The notes beneath the pieces are model-generated. The model was not told the DNA's origin. It searched no databases and saw only the letters and a program-made list of their open reading frames with translations. Made by a program: the position numbers and the translations under genes. Positions 1 through 12,774 of a stretch of DNA of 64,000 nucleotides are shown here, piece by piece. The stretch is from Oryza sativa Japonica Group. Taxonomy: Eukaryota; Streptophyta; Magnoliopsida; Poales; Poaceae. Within the stretch, counting starts at the first letter, position 1. Each line of letters starts with the position of its first letter. The stretch covers positions 1,422,501 to 1,486,500 of the forward strand of contig NC_089045.1 in the NCBI RefSeq assembly GCF_034140825.1, read 5' to 3'.

Positions 1-2617
1 ACAGTTGTTTTGATCTATTGTAGATGCATTTTTCATTTTTTGTGATTGTAGCCGGTGGTTTCGGAAAAAGTAACCGGTTATTGGCAGGTAACCATCATTG
101 ATCTGAACTCAAATATTTAGTTTGAAAGTTTGCCCGAGAAAGGTTTGGACAAATGATGTTCCCAAACGCCAAATACTTATTACCAGAGGGAAAGTATACA
201 GATGTGGCATGCCATCACAGGAAGTAGCGGCTCATCCATGTAACCAAAATTTAAGAAACTCGGGACTGTTTTATAACCAACAAAGTCAAATCTTGATCAC
301 ACCTAAATGCAATGAAGTGTGAGGTTGGGCCTACACATGTGTCCGTGCTGGACCTCAAGCCCAGCAAGCAACACCACGGCCCAAACAAGTCGCTGACACC
401 TCACGCCGTGGAGTGGATCTACTCAATCTGGACCACACAAGCCTGATCCGACGGTGCCCCAGAGACCCAAGGGGGCTCGGAGTCGAAAACTCCGAACCCC
501 CTTGGTGAGCTTCCGGTTTTGAGGCGCAGCGAATTAGCTTATCTCTGGCTGAATATCATCAAAATTTGTATATTTCGCAAGACTAAAGCATCTTTGTTTC
601 TAGACATGAAAACGCAAACACCAATGTATGCATTAGTTACAGGAATCATGTAAAAGAAGCATATTTGTTTGATATTTATTCCCTGAACCTTCCTAAATGA
701 TAGGTGTTTCATCATATTCCACTTGTACAAGATTGGCCTGTTTCTAACCACATGCATGATCTGTGAGACTGTATGAACTTACTGTCGGTTGCTTTTCTGC
801 ATATAAATTCAGTACGTCTCCTGCCGAATGTCTAGCGTTTTTGCTTCTAGCTTGTCAAGACTCTGATGACATATATTGTTCTTGTCAGTCTTCAGCTTGT
901 CTCAAAAACGATTCTTGCCACAAAATGTGTATCCATGGTGCAAATTGTGTAGGTAATTTTAAAGCTCCTTGCAGACCTTTAGAACATTCCAATTTTAAGT
1001 TCAGAGACCGCAGATGGTCCTATTCATTTTAGAAGGCCCTTTTGCAGTCATACAATGAGCATGTGACACAATTAGAAATGTAGACAAGTTGATTTCCACT
1101 CTTCTAATGTCCCATGTTCCATATGCCATCTACTATGGAAGTCCAAGAATGTTAGAATGATTGACAGGAGCTAGAACCAACTTGGAAGTTAAGCCTGACG
1201 AATGGCTGATCAAATCTGTGGACTTATGTGGATTGAAGAGAGGAGTTGGTGGTGGCTGAACTTTGCTAGTCAAAAAACGAAAAAACAAAAAAGATAGTAT
1301 CGCTCATTACATTTGAATTTGGTATATTTAATCATATTTAAAACATTGACAATAGTTGCTACCTCATTGTCAAAGTTCGCGGTACACAGTTGCCTGTGGG
1401 AAAATGTGAAACTATGAAAACTGCAATGACATAATAATAATAGTCATGTACTCAAGCTGTCTTCAGATTCAGGTATTTGGTATGCATTGATGTTCCTGTA
1501 ATATGAAGAAATGCGTTATCCATGTGATTCCATATTTCCATCTACAATTACGGTCAAGTAGAAGTGGCCATGAACTTCGCAATGATTGAAGGGCTCAGCA
1601 TTTCACTTGGCAATTAGTTTATGGTCAAACATGTTTACTTAGGAGACAGATGGTCCATGGCCAGCCTCTTCCATGTGGACAGGCATTTTTATGTAGTACT
1701 GGATGCATCATGGTATTTCCACTTGGTATGATTAACCAGGGCATCCCATTAGTAAGAATTATTCTTAACATAGTATTCAACATTGTTTCAGTTTTGCAAA
1801 TATAGACCTACAATTCGAATGTTTCAGACAAAAATGTAGGTTCATTACTGAATTGGATAATTTTCTTCTGAAATAAGCATTGAACTGAATATATATACTG
1901 TCCAAAATCAAAATTAAGAGAGGAAGGAAGGAATGAATTCTGAATTTCTGATGTTATTGTTAGGCTTGCCCGGGTCTAAAAACTTGATTCTGAAACCGTG
2001 GACAGTGCTATCTGTGTACGATATGTTTGCGGCCGATCAGCCGTACTCTGCACGATGAGCTGCTACCCGATCTGAATCTGAAGCATACAACATTATTGAG
2101 ATTCTTTTATATCCTGAGTGTACTCTTGAAAGAAAAACGAATGTCTGATCTGATCACATGACCGAACGTGTTGTATTTAGTTGTTCGTATACTGCCGGCC
2201 TGACGGCAAGAGATGCTATTAGTCAAATAGAAGCATCTTTCACATGGTCGGCACTCACGCATATATCCCTAGAAAGAATTATGGATCATATGCTTAATGT
2301 GAAGCACTTTTATGGACTAGATTATCTGAGAATCTCAAGGAAAAGGAGTTTTTTCAGTCAAAGAGAAACAGCACTACTATTTGAGGTCTGCAAAACAAAA
2401 GTGAGGTCTCAGGGTGGCATGTTCCAGACCCACTTGATGCATGACTCCTTTCTTCTTAACAAAATATTCCACAGAAGCTAAAATTTACAGGGAAATGTGT
2501 GGCATGTTCTCTGCATGTTCCCAAGTAGTGGAAGCAGCGCGCCTGCACATTGCATCTGCATGTTACTGCTACTGCAATCAAGCTAGTCTGTATCTGTAAC
2601 ACAAGTTAAAAGAACAA
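1..2617. other. Intergenic region, no gene recognised
   Basis: No open frame here starts at an ATG and resembles a known protein; the longer frames begin at non-ATG codons or lack any recognisable domain. The stretch is AT-rich apart from a GC-rich block at about 320-540, which ends in a strong hairpin (listed separately). No complete mobile element with clear ends was found. Confidence 0.5.
467..505. repeat. 17-bp hairpin with 5-nt loop
   Basis: The arms CCAAGGGGGCTCGGAGT (467-483) and ACTCCGAACCCCCTTGG (489-505) pair with one mismatch around the loop CGAAA. It closes a GC-rich block of about 200 bp in otherwise AT-rich DNA. It could be the terminal hairpin of an unrecognised element or a chance palindrome. 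No expected Helitron end (CTRR directly after a hairpin) follows it. Confidence 0.5.
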
Positions 2618-2627
2618 TATATATAAG
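2618..2627 (+). promoter_or_regulatory. TATA box of the small peptide gene
   Basis: The sequence TATATATAAG lies about 95-105 bp upstream of the ATG at 2722. That spacing puts transcription start near 2650, so the ATG-like codon at 2644 would be at or before the cap site. This supports 2722 as the real start. Confidence 0.55.
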
Positions 2628-2721
2628 CCAGCATTGCTCCCCCTTGATGCTCAACTGCCATACACGCACACAGTACTGCAACTACCACCACATCACGGCT
2701 GATCAAGAAAGCATCATCACC

Positions 2722-3045
2722 ATGAAGAAGAAGGCTTTGCACCGCGTGTTCGCTGCCATCTTCTTGCTCCATCTTCTCCTCTCTGTAACTGCTGCTGCAT
2801 CACCAACGATCGGCACCGACTTGTTGCGTGACGGCAACAACAATGCAGTAGCTGCTGCTGCTGCTAGGAGTAGCAGGAGGTTGCTGCTGCAGCAGCAGCA
2901 GCCCACGGCAGCGGCGCCGGCGGCAATGGCTACCAACACCTTCCGAGTCAATGGCGTTCATCAGGCGAACGGCGAGCCCAAGGTGGAGTTCGACGCCAGC
3001 ATGAAGCACAACCCCGGGACCAACTTCAATCCCAGGCACAATTAG
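2722..3045 (+). CDS. Small secreted peptide precursor, RGF/GLV- or PSY-like
   Basis: This is a 107-residue single-exon precursor. It begins with basic residues (MKKKALHR) and a hydrophobic signal peptide (about residues 9-27, ending near TAAA). A low-complexity Ala/Arg/Gln spacer with a dibasic site (SSRRLLLQQQQ) follows. The C-terminus KHNPGTNFNPRHN ends the protein. Known plant peptide hormones have this layout: signal, variable pro-region, conserved C-terminal peptide. The ending aligns best with RGF/GLV/CLEL peptides, whose founder ends in NPGHHPPRHN. The preceding DASMKHNPG also recalls PSY peptides (KHDPG). The Asp-Tyr sulfation motif typical of both families is absent, replaced by EFD. 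The start was chosen from the TATA position. Function as a secreted signal is inferred from architecture; the family assignment is uncertain. Confidence 0.6.
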   Translation: MKKKALHRVFAAIFLLHLLLSVTAAASPTIGTDLLRDGNNNAVAAAAARSSRRLLLQQQQPTAAAPAAMATNTFRVNGVHQANGEPKVEFDASMKHNPGTNFNPRHN

Positions 3046-4296
3046 AAGCATCCGGCCCGGCAACCTTCAGCTTCTTCCTGGATTCTGCTCTCCGTTTTAG
3101 TTAGCAAAAGTTTTGCAGATGAGTTTTATGATTTATCCCATCTTGTAGATAGTTTTAACCCAGCTTTCTTTACTACAGTTAAGATCGTCTCGCTAGTTTC
3201 ATCATTAGTTCCACTAAACTGCTAGCTTAGTAGCTTGTAGCTTAATCAGCTGGATGACTCACATTCCGGCCGTTAGGTAAGCTAGCTTAATCTGCTGTAT
3301 CCTTCAATTCACCGAGAATAAGCAATTGGGGAACTAACAGCAATTTCTTGTCCGTTGTTCAGATCAGTATGTGAATGATACTTGTGGGCTCCTTTTGGCT
3401 TCCTTTTTCTCCCTATCTGTCACTTCTTCCAAATCATTTCTATTTCACAGGCTAATGGGCTATTTCCTGGGACCATGCTGCCTAGACTGGAACAAGAATC
3501 AGCAGAAATAACAGTCTGTATTCCTGATCCACAATTGCTCAGGGTGGCCATATCAAAGTTGTGTGTTCATATACCTGAAGCACCCAGCAAATATATGTTC
3601 CTACCGGCGTACTTTTACTGTGACAAGCTAGGAGGTTTTTGTTCAGGATTACTGAACAATAATAACCTTGCCAAAGAGGACATGTTGTACTTGTATTTAC
3701 AATGCAGGGTACAGACTTCACCTCCCCTGAATTATCCTCCCTTACTCTGAGCTAACAACCCAGCCACATCCTCAGAATGAATGAAAGAATGGAAAACAGC
3801 AAACTTGCATAGCAATCATTTTGAATAAAAAATAAATAAACAAATAAACTTGAACATGACAAATATTTGCAGTTCACAACTTCAAGTAAGGATCTATGGA
3901 TATATGGCTTCTCTAGCAAACTAACAGAGCCAAAGGTAAGTTCTACCATAGAGGAGCCCAAAAAGGTTTTCACTTGGGCACCTCTTTAAGTAAAAAATGT
4001 AATGCCAACATTTGTTTGCCTCAGGACTAAAAATAAGATCTGGCTATGCAAACAAAAGTAAAGTCTAACTAACTTCACATAACCAAGAAGAGTTGAACAA
4101 CTCCTCAGACCAAAAGGAATAGTTGTACATCACATAAGCCGCAAGCCTATCCTACAAATCTTCCCAATTCATAAGCATTAATCCTGCTTCACGACGCAGG
4201 ACTCGCCAACTATCAGATCAATCCTCAGGGTATTGTTTAATATACAAAGTTAGCACAAGGTGCTTCCTTTATAGCCCAACAATTGTTGTAGAATCA
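3046..4296. other. Convergent 3' flanks of the peptide and CID genes
   Basis: The interval separates two convergent stop codons. It should hold the 3' UTRs of the peptide gene (left) and the CID gene (right). No ATG-initiated frame with a recognisable product is seen, and no repeat with clear ends. Confidence 0.5.
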
Positions 4297-7200
4297 TCAT
4301 TGCCGTTGGGCAGATGGAGATTGCTGAACCTGCACTGGTGGGAAGAAGCCAGCACCTGGTGGTTGAAAAAATCCTGTCGAGGTCGGCGATTGCTGTGGTG
4401 CCTGCGGAGACTGCTGCTGCTGGGGCTGACTCTGGTTCTGAGGTTGTGTAGGCAGAGGCAGAGGTGGAGGCGCGCTTAGTCTTGGAAAACCTGCTGACAT
4501 AATGTTGGGCAATAGGGGTGGAGGCGGCGCAGAGCCACTCACCATCCCAAAAGGTCCCATTCCAAACATTCCTCCAGTATTTTGAACAAATTGTGGCATA
4601 AGTGGTAATGGAGGTGGAGGTGGTGGAAATGAACCGGTTGCTTGGTTTGCTTGTGTTGGTGGCTGTGTGCCTCCAAGAGCAGCTGTTGCTCCAATCTGTG
4701 GTTGCACCTGTGGTACTTGCCCAAAGAATGGGGGAGCACCCATGTCACTCACATGAATAGGGTTGTCAAGCCTAGGCTTCTTATTGCTCTCAAAGCCTGG
4801 AGGTCCTGCAGAGAGATCTCCAGAAGTCGAACCACTATTCCTTGCTTGTTCAGCAGCAAGGGACGAGAAAATGGAGGAGAGCACCTTCTCAGGAGCTGAC
4901 AAAGATGCAAGCTTATCTGCCATAGCTGCTGCAGTTTTTTTGGGCTCATCACCAACAGCACTAGATGTGGCAGGAAGTGAGGTTGCTGGATGCAGTGGTT
5001 GATAGTGGGGAAATATTGGCATTGCAGCTGAATTCTGCATCATGGCAGCTGTTTGTCCTGGTGGAAGTGTAACCATCAGTGGACTAGAACTAGATCCTGC
5101 ACCATTGTTCAAGGCACTACCAAGTCGTTGTTTTAGTTGCATGGCATGTTCAGCCTTTGCTCGAGCTACCTGTCAATTAAATCAGGGTTAGCCAAAAATC
5201 AATCTAAATAATTTCTTGAGTAGCTGCTAAAACACCCCTTCAGTGGCAGGAAAGATGCTGCGGTTTTAACTGAGATGGTATATAGCAATGTTAACAAAAG
5301 CCAGCGGAGACGGATGCTACATACGGGAGCAGAAATATGTGATTGGAAATTTCCAACTAAGATGCAATGACACATGTTTGTACCGTGGAGTTAGCAGGTT
5401 AGCTACATAGAACCTAGGTTACAACTAATAACAACGCATATGCATGGGTACATCACTGCAGGCACATCTTTCTATTAGCTCATGCAAGGGCCACCTTAAC
5501 TGTATAGCTTATGCTATAGAGATAGTCAGACCTCCCAATGTGCTGGACCTATTTCTCTTGAAACAGATAAAGAGAGGAATGTCATATATGCAAAGTTGCA
5601 AACATAAGTTGGAATTGAGAAGCAGTCTAATAAGTAGGAAATAACATGTCGCCTTGTTATCCAGAGAAGGCCTCAGGGTTGCCATGGTAACTAAGAGGCA
5701 GGTTTGTGCTTCAAGCAGGATACTAGATGAGACAGATCATCTGTGCTGCCCAAGCAGACCATGGCTAGTCTACTACTTCCATCATAGAGCTGAATCGTAC
5801 AGCAGATTCAGCAACTATCCAGTTTAGAGGCTTCTCTTCGTGTCAGAGCATACAATGTGCATCTTATGTGTTCTCATGTTTGCTTTTGTCTTTCCTAGCT
5901 CTACTCATCCTGAACATGTGTGATATAAATTCATGAATGAATGTCCTTGACAAAGCAAAACTCTGGTTGTGCTCACATGCCATGGACTCATGGGGCATCT
6001 TAGGCTAGGCCGCTAGGCAAACAAAAGCTTATGGATCCATGAAAATGATCAGCATAATTTTGACCTTAACGTTCCATTGCAATTGAGTTACAGACATGGC
6101 ATAAGAAATAGAAAGATCTAACATGTGATTCTGCAGTGAAAGATGAAGTAATAACAAGGATACTAACAAGTGAGAATGCATAAAAGAATAATCCTTACAT
6201 GCAACTGATTGCGAAGAAGCTCTGACTTTGCTTCCTGTTATATAAAAAGAAAAAACATAAAGCTTTATGAATGTAATAGTATGCCTTCAAGGTAGAACAT
6301 TTGGGGAAAAAAATATAAAAAGTGCTCAAGACCTGTTCGCTGAGGGCTTCTCTTAGTTTATTGATTAGGGTTATTCTAGCCATGTTGACACTTTCAAGTT
6401 GCTCAATGCACTGCTTAAGGACTGTTTCCTGCCCTTGAAGGTCAGAAATCAACGATGATCCTTGCTGAATACCTATGAAATAGAAAAGGAGTAAGGTGTG
6501 CATAGATTATTTTGATCCAAGAATCGAAGTGAAAGGATGAAAGCATTATAGTGTCAAAGGATGATCATCTCTTCATATCCAACTTTGTAAATATAAAAAG
6601 TCAGGGTACAGGTTTCCGATTAGAGTGAAATGCATGGTCGGTCCTTAAACTTGAGCAGTGGTGTCACTTAGGTCTGTAAACTTGAAAATTGCGCGTTTAG
6701 GTCCATGAAACACAGCAGGTCCAAACCTTGTTCGACCAGGGCTGACCGACGACGTGGCGCTCCATGTAGGCAACTATTTTGCGTCCAGCCTCATCCAAAA
6801 ATTGCACTTAGCTCCTTTGAGCTCCTGTGAGGGAGGAGGGATTTGGGGATTTCGGGGAGTTTCGGGGTGGTACTGTGGCTCAAAGGGGCTAAGTACAATA
6901 TTACCACCACGCTGTCCTGCAAAAGGGGGCCGGATGCAAAATTGTTGCCTACGTGGAGCGCCACATCGGCGGTCAGCCTCAGTCAATCGAGGTTTGGACC
7001 TACTGTGGTTCATTATCATGGACATAAATGTGCAATTTTCAAGTTTACGGAACTATGTGACACCACCGCTCTAGTTTAAGGACTGGCCATGTATTTTACT
7101 CTTTCATATCATCAGAGCTAGGAACATTTTTAATAGGTAACTTTGCCCTACAGTATTTTCTTTTCCTCTATGACTCATTAAAACATTTAGTCAAATTTGA

Positions 7201-10200
7201 AATTAGCAATTGTCAATAATTATGGCCTACAGGCATAGTGGGCACTATAAAGGACTCAAGGAACGCAATGTAAAATAATTAAGCTGCTGGATGTGGTCCA
7301 CTGAAAAAGGATATGTATGCTAGACCACCACTTGTGAAAACAAATGTCAGAAAAATGTTTTTTCCCCTTTATATGCCAACGCGTGCTACAATCACATCAT
7401 TATAGTTTTTTTCACATGATTATAAAATTATGTACAGCAATTTTCTTTGTCAACATGCTAGATCATTTTTATGTATTTGAGATGTTTGTTTAGTCTAGAA
7501 TTTACATGGCAGATCAATGGAAAATCGGAAATACTATGTAAATTCCTTTTTTCCCAAGTCAAGTACATGATGGAACTAGAAGTAAAATAACGCTGGAACA
7601 ATCATGATGCAATACAGGCCAAGGTATCAGAATGCATTAAGTGCCAATTTTTCAACGGTACATATCTACAACATAACAGACCTATTGAAGAGAGAAAATC
7701 CTTTACCTTGGGTACAAGCATCATCTACATCTTTATCCATCCTTTCCAAAACACTAACAGCATTATTGCATTTGTTTAAAGCTGTGTCTTCGTCAAAATG
7801 TTGATCAAGCACAGACTGATATGCTGTTACAATCTTTTCTGGCATCCCGCCAATAGTAAGTTTCTACATCAAAAGAAAAAACAACAAAAATAGCTCACAT
7901 TCATGACAATATACTGCATCCATCCTCAGCACAAGAAAATATTTCTTTAGCAGGTCAAGATCTGGCAACTTACTTTTGTTACTGTACCAGAATCTTTTCG
8001 CACAGCTTTGGAAACTGAAGAGGGGTGAGAGCTTGGATTTGAGCTATTGCCATTGTTACCCATTGTATGAGTGCTACCACCAAGAATGTCATCTTTCAGA
8101 CTTTCAATACGGGTTCCAAAGACCTTCCGTTCATCCCAAATATCTATCTGTAATTTTAAAAATAAATATATTTTTTTACTTTTCGGGTTTTGGCCTTGTG
8201 ATAGAAAAAAATGAAGTAAATAGACTTTTCCTGCCATTAAACATGTAACGGAATTAAGAATAACTTACTAATCTTCCGACTACTTTCTTTCCATCTTCTC
8301 CCCCATTGACATAAAAGTCTTTCAATAATCCAGGAAGAACCCTCCAGAATTCATTCACAAACTCCCCTCCCTTGCGTTTACTATTTTGCAGGATATCATT
8401 TGACAGGTACAGGAATGATACTTTCTTATCCTTATTTGCACTGTTATACTGCTTCTCCCATGTATCAACAACCTTTCTGGCTCTCTTTCGGTGAAAAATG
8501 CACCAATTTGAAAGTGCTGCTTAAGAATTAAGGAATAAAAAAGGCAAGCTACTGTATTCTAGATGCTATTGTTAAAAATATGCTGTGGGAATTTGGTATC
8601 ATGACTGTGTAAATGATTTTTATGGCATTGGCATTAAACACAGGAAAGCAAGTGGTAAAACTTGTTCAGAAGATTTTACATAGGGCTTCGAGTTGCTAAT
8701 ATGTAAGCAAAAGGACATGACATAACCATCACATAATCCCCCCACCCCCTTAGTAGCATGAATATATGGATGCAGGTGGATAAATGCTATATTTATCCTT
8801 GTTCAAAGGCCAAAAAATTGCAATTTGTTTTTTTTTTACAACCGTAGGGAATTTGTTATTTGTTAAATTGATGAAAGTATATTAGTTCTGACCTAACTGA
8901 TTAACTGACTTAGAAATGAAGATAAATGGCCATAAAATAATAGAAAAGGTTGTTTATTCATTTGCCAATACTACGGGCCTGTTTGGTAGAAATATAAGAA
9001 ATTTTAGGGTTATACACGGTTATTAAGAAAATAGGTAGAATTAAATGGAGGAAGGTTGTGATTGGATGAGAAATGGAGGATTGTGATTGGTTGGAAAGAG
9101 AATGTTAGTGAAGAAGTTATTATATTTGCAACAAATTCTGAAGGCTAGATATTGTTATATTTTGGGACGAAGGGCGTACAACATTAGTGCAACCAAATAT
9201 TGTCACACTGTATTTCGAACATCGTAAAAAGCAATTCCACAAAGATTGTGCTCAGCCATCAAGAGATAAAAAAAAAAAGTTGAACTAGCATATCAGTACC
9301 CTGATAGCAGCAACCAAAAGGAAACAAACTATGTGATATATGACTGATTCTACCCATTAATTTGTATATTGAACAGGAAAACAGTTATATTCGAATGTAC
9401 AAGAAAACACTACTACAATGTGATACAAACCTAACGCTCCTTATTATTATTATTAGTCAATTTCAAAATATAATCATCCTCAACAGACATAGAAAAACTT
9501 AATTTTTCACAACAAACAAAAAATTATTACACGTCAAACAGAAGAATAGAAGATACTACTAGATGTAACACAACAGCTTAACAAATCATGCCATTATTTG
9601 TCATTTTTCAAAAGATAATCATCCTCAAAAGACAGTGAAAACTTATTTTCCCAAGAAACAAAAACAAAAGGAAAGCATGTATTGACAGTAAGAACACATC
9701 AAACCAAAATTGTAATATAAATTTGATTGCCAATAGCACAATACACCATAACGCTGATAAGAAACTACAAATATTTTAGCTAGGCTAATTTATATACAGC
9801 TATAATTGAAAATAATATATGAAAATATGCCCAAAAGAATGATCCAGAAGCTAGAGAAAAAATGGCCACACCAAGTTATATGTGTATCATCGTACACATC
9901 AATAAGTATTGATAAGTAAAACATGAGATGCAATCTAACTCTAACAGCAATAAGCACAGTTAGGAACAGAAGAAGGTGAACAGTAACCAAACAAACAGTG
10001 CAAAAGGCAATATATGGAATGCCAAGGAGATATGCTGGGTCAGTTGTACTAATTCACATTGCAATTTAGGGTTCTATTCAACTTGAATAGTAAATCAATC
10101 AAAACTACCAGACAGATAATATAAGCAACCAAAGTAGTACTACCCTAATAGCACTAGCATACCACTACCCTAATAGCACCAACCAAAAGGAACCAAAGTA

Positions 10201-11175
10201 TGTGGCAATATGATCAGTTCTGGTTATTAATTTGCAAATTGAACAGGTAAAATATTCCATTCTAATGTACAGGAAACATATATAAGTACTAAGTAGACAA
10301 CCTAGAAAATACTAGTAAAATGTAACACAAAGCCCGAACGCTCCTTATCATCATTTTTCGGTTTCTAGATACAGTCATCCTCAAAAGGCATTGAAAAACA
10401 TAGTATTTCTCAACAAACAAAAAATCGTTGCATATCAAACAGAAGGATACTATTAAAATAATACCTAACAGTTCATGCCATTATTTTTCATTTTTGTAAA
10501 GATAATCATCCTCAAAAGACAAGAAAAAAAGATTTCCCCAAGAAACAAAAATAATGGAAAGCATGTATACAGTAAGAATGCATCAAACAGAAATTATTAT
10601 ACCAACTTTGATTGCTGATACACCATAATGCTGATAAGAAATCTAAATTTTGTAGCCATGCTCATCTATATACACTTATACAGCTATAATTCAAAACAGT
10701 ATATCAAAATATGCCCAAAAAAATGATCCAGAAGCTACAGAAACAATTGCCACACTAAGTTATATCCGTATGCATCAGTAAATAACGCACGAGATGCTGT
10801 CTAACAGCAATAAGCACTGTTAGGAACATAAGAAGGTGAATATTAACCAAACAAATAGCGCAAGAACCAACGTATGGAACGCCAAGGAGATATCCTATGT
10901 CAGTTGTACTGATCCACATTGCAATTTAGGGTTCTATTCATCTGGAACAGTAAATCAATTAAAACCACTAGACAGATAAAGTACGAGCGCTACCAAATTT
11001 GCAAGCGCAAAAGAAATAAACAACCGGAAGAAAGGATACTCTGGATCCTAGTCGCCGTGTTGTTGAGCTTGTTAAGCTTCTCAACAAACGCTTGCTCGCT
11101 GAACGAGCCAGAGCCGCCGCCGCCGATAGTTTCCGCCTTTGCCTCCGCCTTGGCGTCCGCCTTGGTGTCCGCCAT
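4297..11175 (-). CDS. CID-domain protein, RPRD1/Rtt103-like RNA polymerase II CTD binder
   Basis: Seven coding exons join in frame: 11040-11175, 8269-8516, 7974-8147, 7707-7863, 6333-6472, 6199-6234 and 4297-5169 (587 aa). Every junction is GT-AG. Residues about 24-155 form a CTD-interacting domain, with LSNWCIFHRKRARKVVDTWE, then VSFLYLSNDILQNSKRKG and DIWDERKVFGTRI. This fold binds phosphorylated heptads of the Pol II C-terminal domain in the nucleus, in transcription termination and CTD dephosphorylation (RPRD1A/B, yeast Rtt103). Exons 4-6 encode a helical, probably coiled-coil, dimerisation region. The last exon is a 290-residue tail rich in Pro, Gln and Ser, with GPPGFE and proline runs. 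The ATG at 11175 (MADTKADAKAEAKAET) is the first in frame. Intron 1 is about 2.5 kb and carries a tandem duplication; intron 5 carries repeats further downstream. Confidence in family is high; target genes are unknown. Confidence 0.9.
6623..7101. mobile_element. Foldback MITE with long inverted ends, in intron 4 of the CID gene
   Basis: The left end GAGTGAAATGCATGG is mirrored at the right end (reverse complement GAGTAAAATACATGG), and the similarity continues for about 140 bp per arm. It belongs to the same family as 31636-32117 and 46791-47404. A related copy in this window has a near-perfect 9-bp target duplication, which suggests Mutator-type mobilisation. No clear target duplication survives here. 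Confidence 0.65.
9284..10981. repeat. Tandem duplication of about 870 bp inside intron 1
   Basis: Copy 1 spans about 9284-10152 and copy 2 about 10153-10981, at an offset of 869 bp. Shared landmarks include ACTAGCAT, AGCACCAACCAAAAGG-like text, the ATAATCATCCTCAAAAGACA stretch and CATTGCAATTTAGGGTTC. The copies differ by many substitutions and small indels, so the duplication is not recent. Copy 2 ends about 60 bp before the first exon. Confidence 0.8.
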
Positions 11176-12774
11176 CACGAAGGCGAAGGCTCCACCACCG
11201 AACTCCTCCCCCTCGCGAACAAGCTAATCCCCCGAAGAAACTTGTGCTTCTTGGCCGGCCAAGATCGAACCAATCCTGGCGCAGAAAAAATCCCCCAAAA
11301 AAAGCGAGAAAATCAGGAATTTGGAAGTGAGAGATTGAAGCTTGCGGAGGTTTTGGGAGGGAGAGTGGCGTGTACCCCGGTGGCGAGCTCGTCAGCTTGA
11401 ATTCGCCGCCGGTGAGCGAGGGAAGGGGGCGGCGAGGCCGGGGCGGGCGGGGGAGGACGAGACGAGAGGGTTTGGTTTTCTTTTTTTTTCCCCTTTCCGT
11501 GCTGCGTGTGTTCGCTGCAAGCCTCTTGGGTTCAAGAGGGCAGAGGGTTTTTCACATCAGAACATGAGAGGGTGAAAAAAGAAACTGAGGATAATGTTAT
11601 TGGATTATAATTTTATCAAAGATAGCTATAAAAATGAATTAAATAGATAATACTATTGGTTTTATTCTTGTGAGATTTGAAAACTCGTATACAAATATGC
11701 TATACATTTTTTCTATTAATATACATACGTTAAAGCGTGTTATTTGTTTAGCGTACAATGCGGGCTATATTGAATATAGCCATAGCATTTATCACTTGAA
11801 TTATACATATCGCTTTTGGTGATACCCTTACATATTTAATGTTATGATAAGGCTCGTTCATTTATTTTTTTCCAAATAATACTCACTACATCCCTCTGTT
11901 CCAAAATGTAAGGTATTTGGGTTGGATCCTAATACTACGAATCAGAACTAAGATTCGTAGTTCTAGAATGTGTCACGTCCAATTAAAATCTCTTATATGC
12001 TAGGACGGGGAGAATATATTTTAGCAACATATTAGGCTACACTTTAGCCCTAATGCTTATGTATAATCACATCCAATCTCTCCCTCGGTAACGATGTAAC
12101 TTGAATGTAAATAGGAGAGATCGTCCTCATGAGGGTGCCAATGTTCTTGAGATTGTTGATGTGCCGCAAAGAGAGTTTGGATGGTCCAAAATGTAAGAAA
12201 ACAAAAATAGATGATCCAAAGTGAAAAAAAAATCAGATAAAAATGCTCCAAAGTGAAACTTCGATAGCAGGGGGACCAAAGTGAAATTCACTCAATAAAA
12301 CCATGATGATGGCTCGTTGAAAAGCACATAATTAACATGTGCATATAGAAAAAATATCTCATACATTTTTTACAACTATTATAATCAAATGGACGAAATA
12401 CTTGTAGCTAGAATCGTATGGAACATTTTACCCTAAAACATGGTGGGCATGAACATAAATTGTAAATTTTAGGATTTTGTGTTAGATAGCCTAAGACCTC
12501 AGGTTTTATGAAATCTACTCATTTTATCATTTGAGGTACTTTAAATATAACATAGTTCTACTATTTTTTTAAGATGCATGGTCACCCGTTATGCTAAAAT
12601 TAGCATCATCGTATAATAAGAGTATGTGCAGAGAAAAATTGAAGGGAAAGAAAAGGAAACCAATGGTACTATAATCCATTTGACTCCATTCCTCGTTTCC
12701 CAAGTACAGAAAACTACAATTTGGTTCAAACGGATCGGAAGAGCTAAACATTTTATCAGGGAAAAAAAAAGAAA
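11176..12774. other. CID gene 5' end and MITE-bearing spacer
   Basis: The GC-rich first 400 bp (to about 11570) is the expected 5' UTR and promoter of the CID gene. The remainder is AT-rich with one Stowaway-type MITE (11889-12014). A further piece at 12260-12300 resembles the end of a GAGTGAA-type MITE. The 3' UTR of the DUF309 gene occupies the last part. No further gene was recognised. Confidence 0.5.
11889..12014. mobile_element. Stowaway-type MITE
   Basis: The ends CATCCCTCTGTTCC and (reverse complement) ATTCTCCCCGTCC form imperfect inverted repeats flanked by TA. Size and termini fit the Stowaway (Tc1/mariner-mobilised) family, whose grass members start CTCCCTCCGTCCC. Confidence 0.65.

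Noticed and set aside
3382-3750. Open frame of about 122 codons after the peptide gene
   Set aside because: It does not begin with ATG, shows no domain, and lies in the expected 3' flank.
8977-9180. MITE-like stretch GGGCCTGTTTGGTAG in CID intron 1
   Set aside because: Only one terminus is recognisable; no partner end or target duplication was found.
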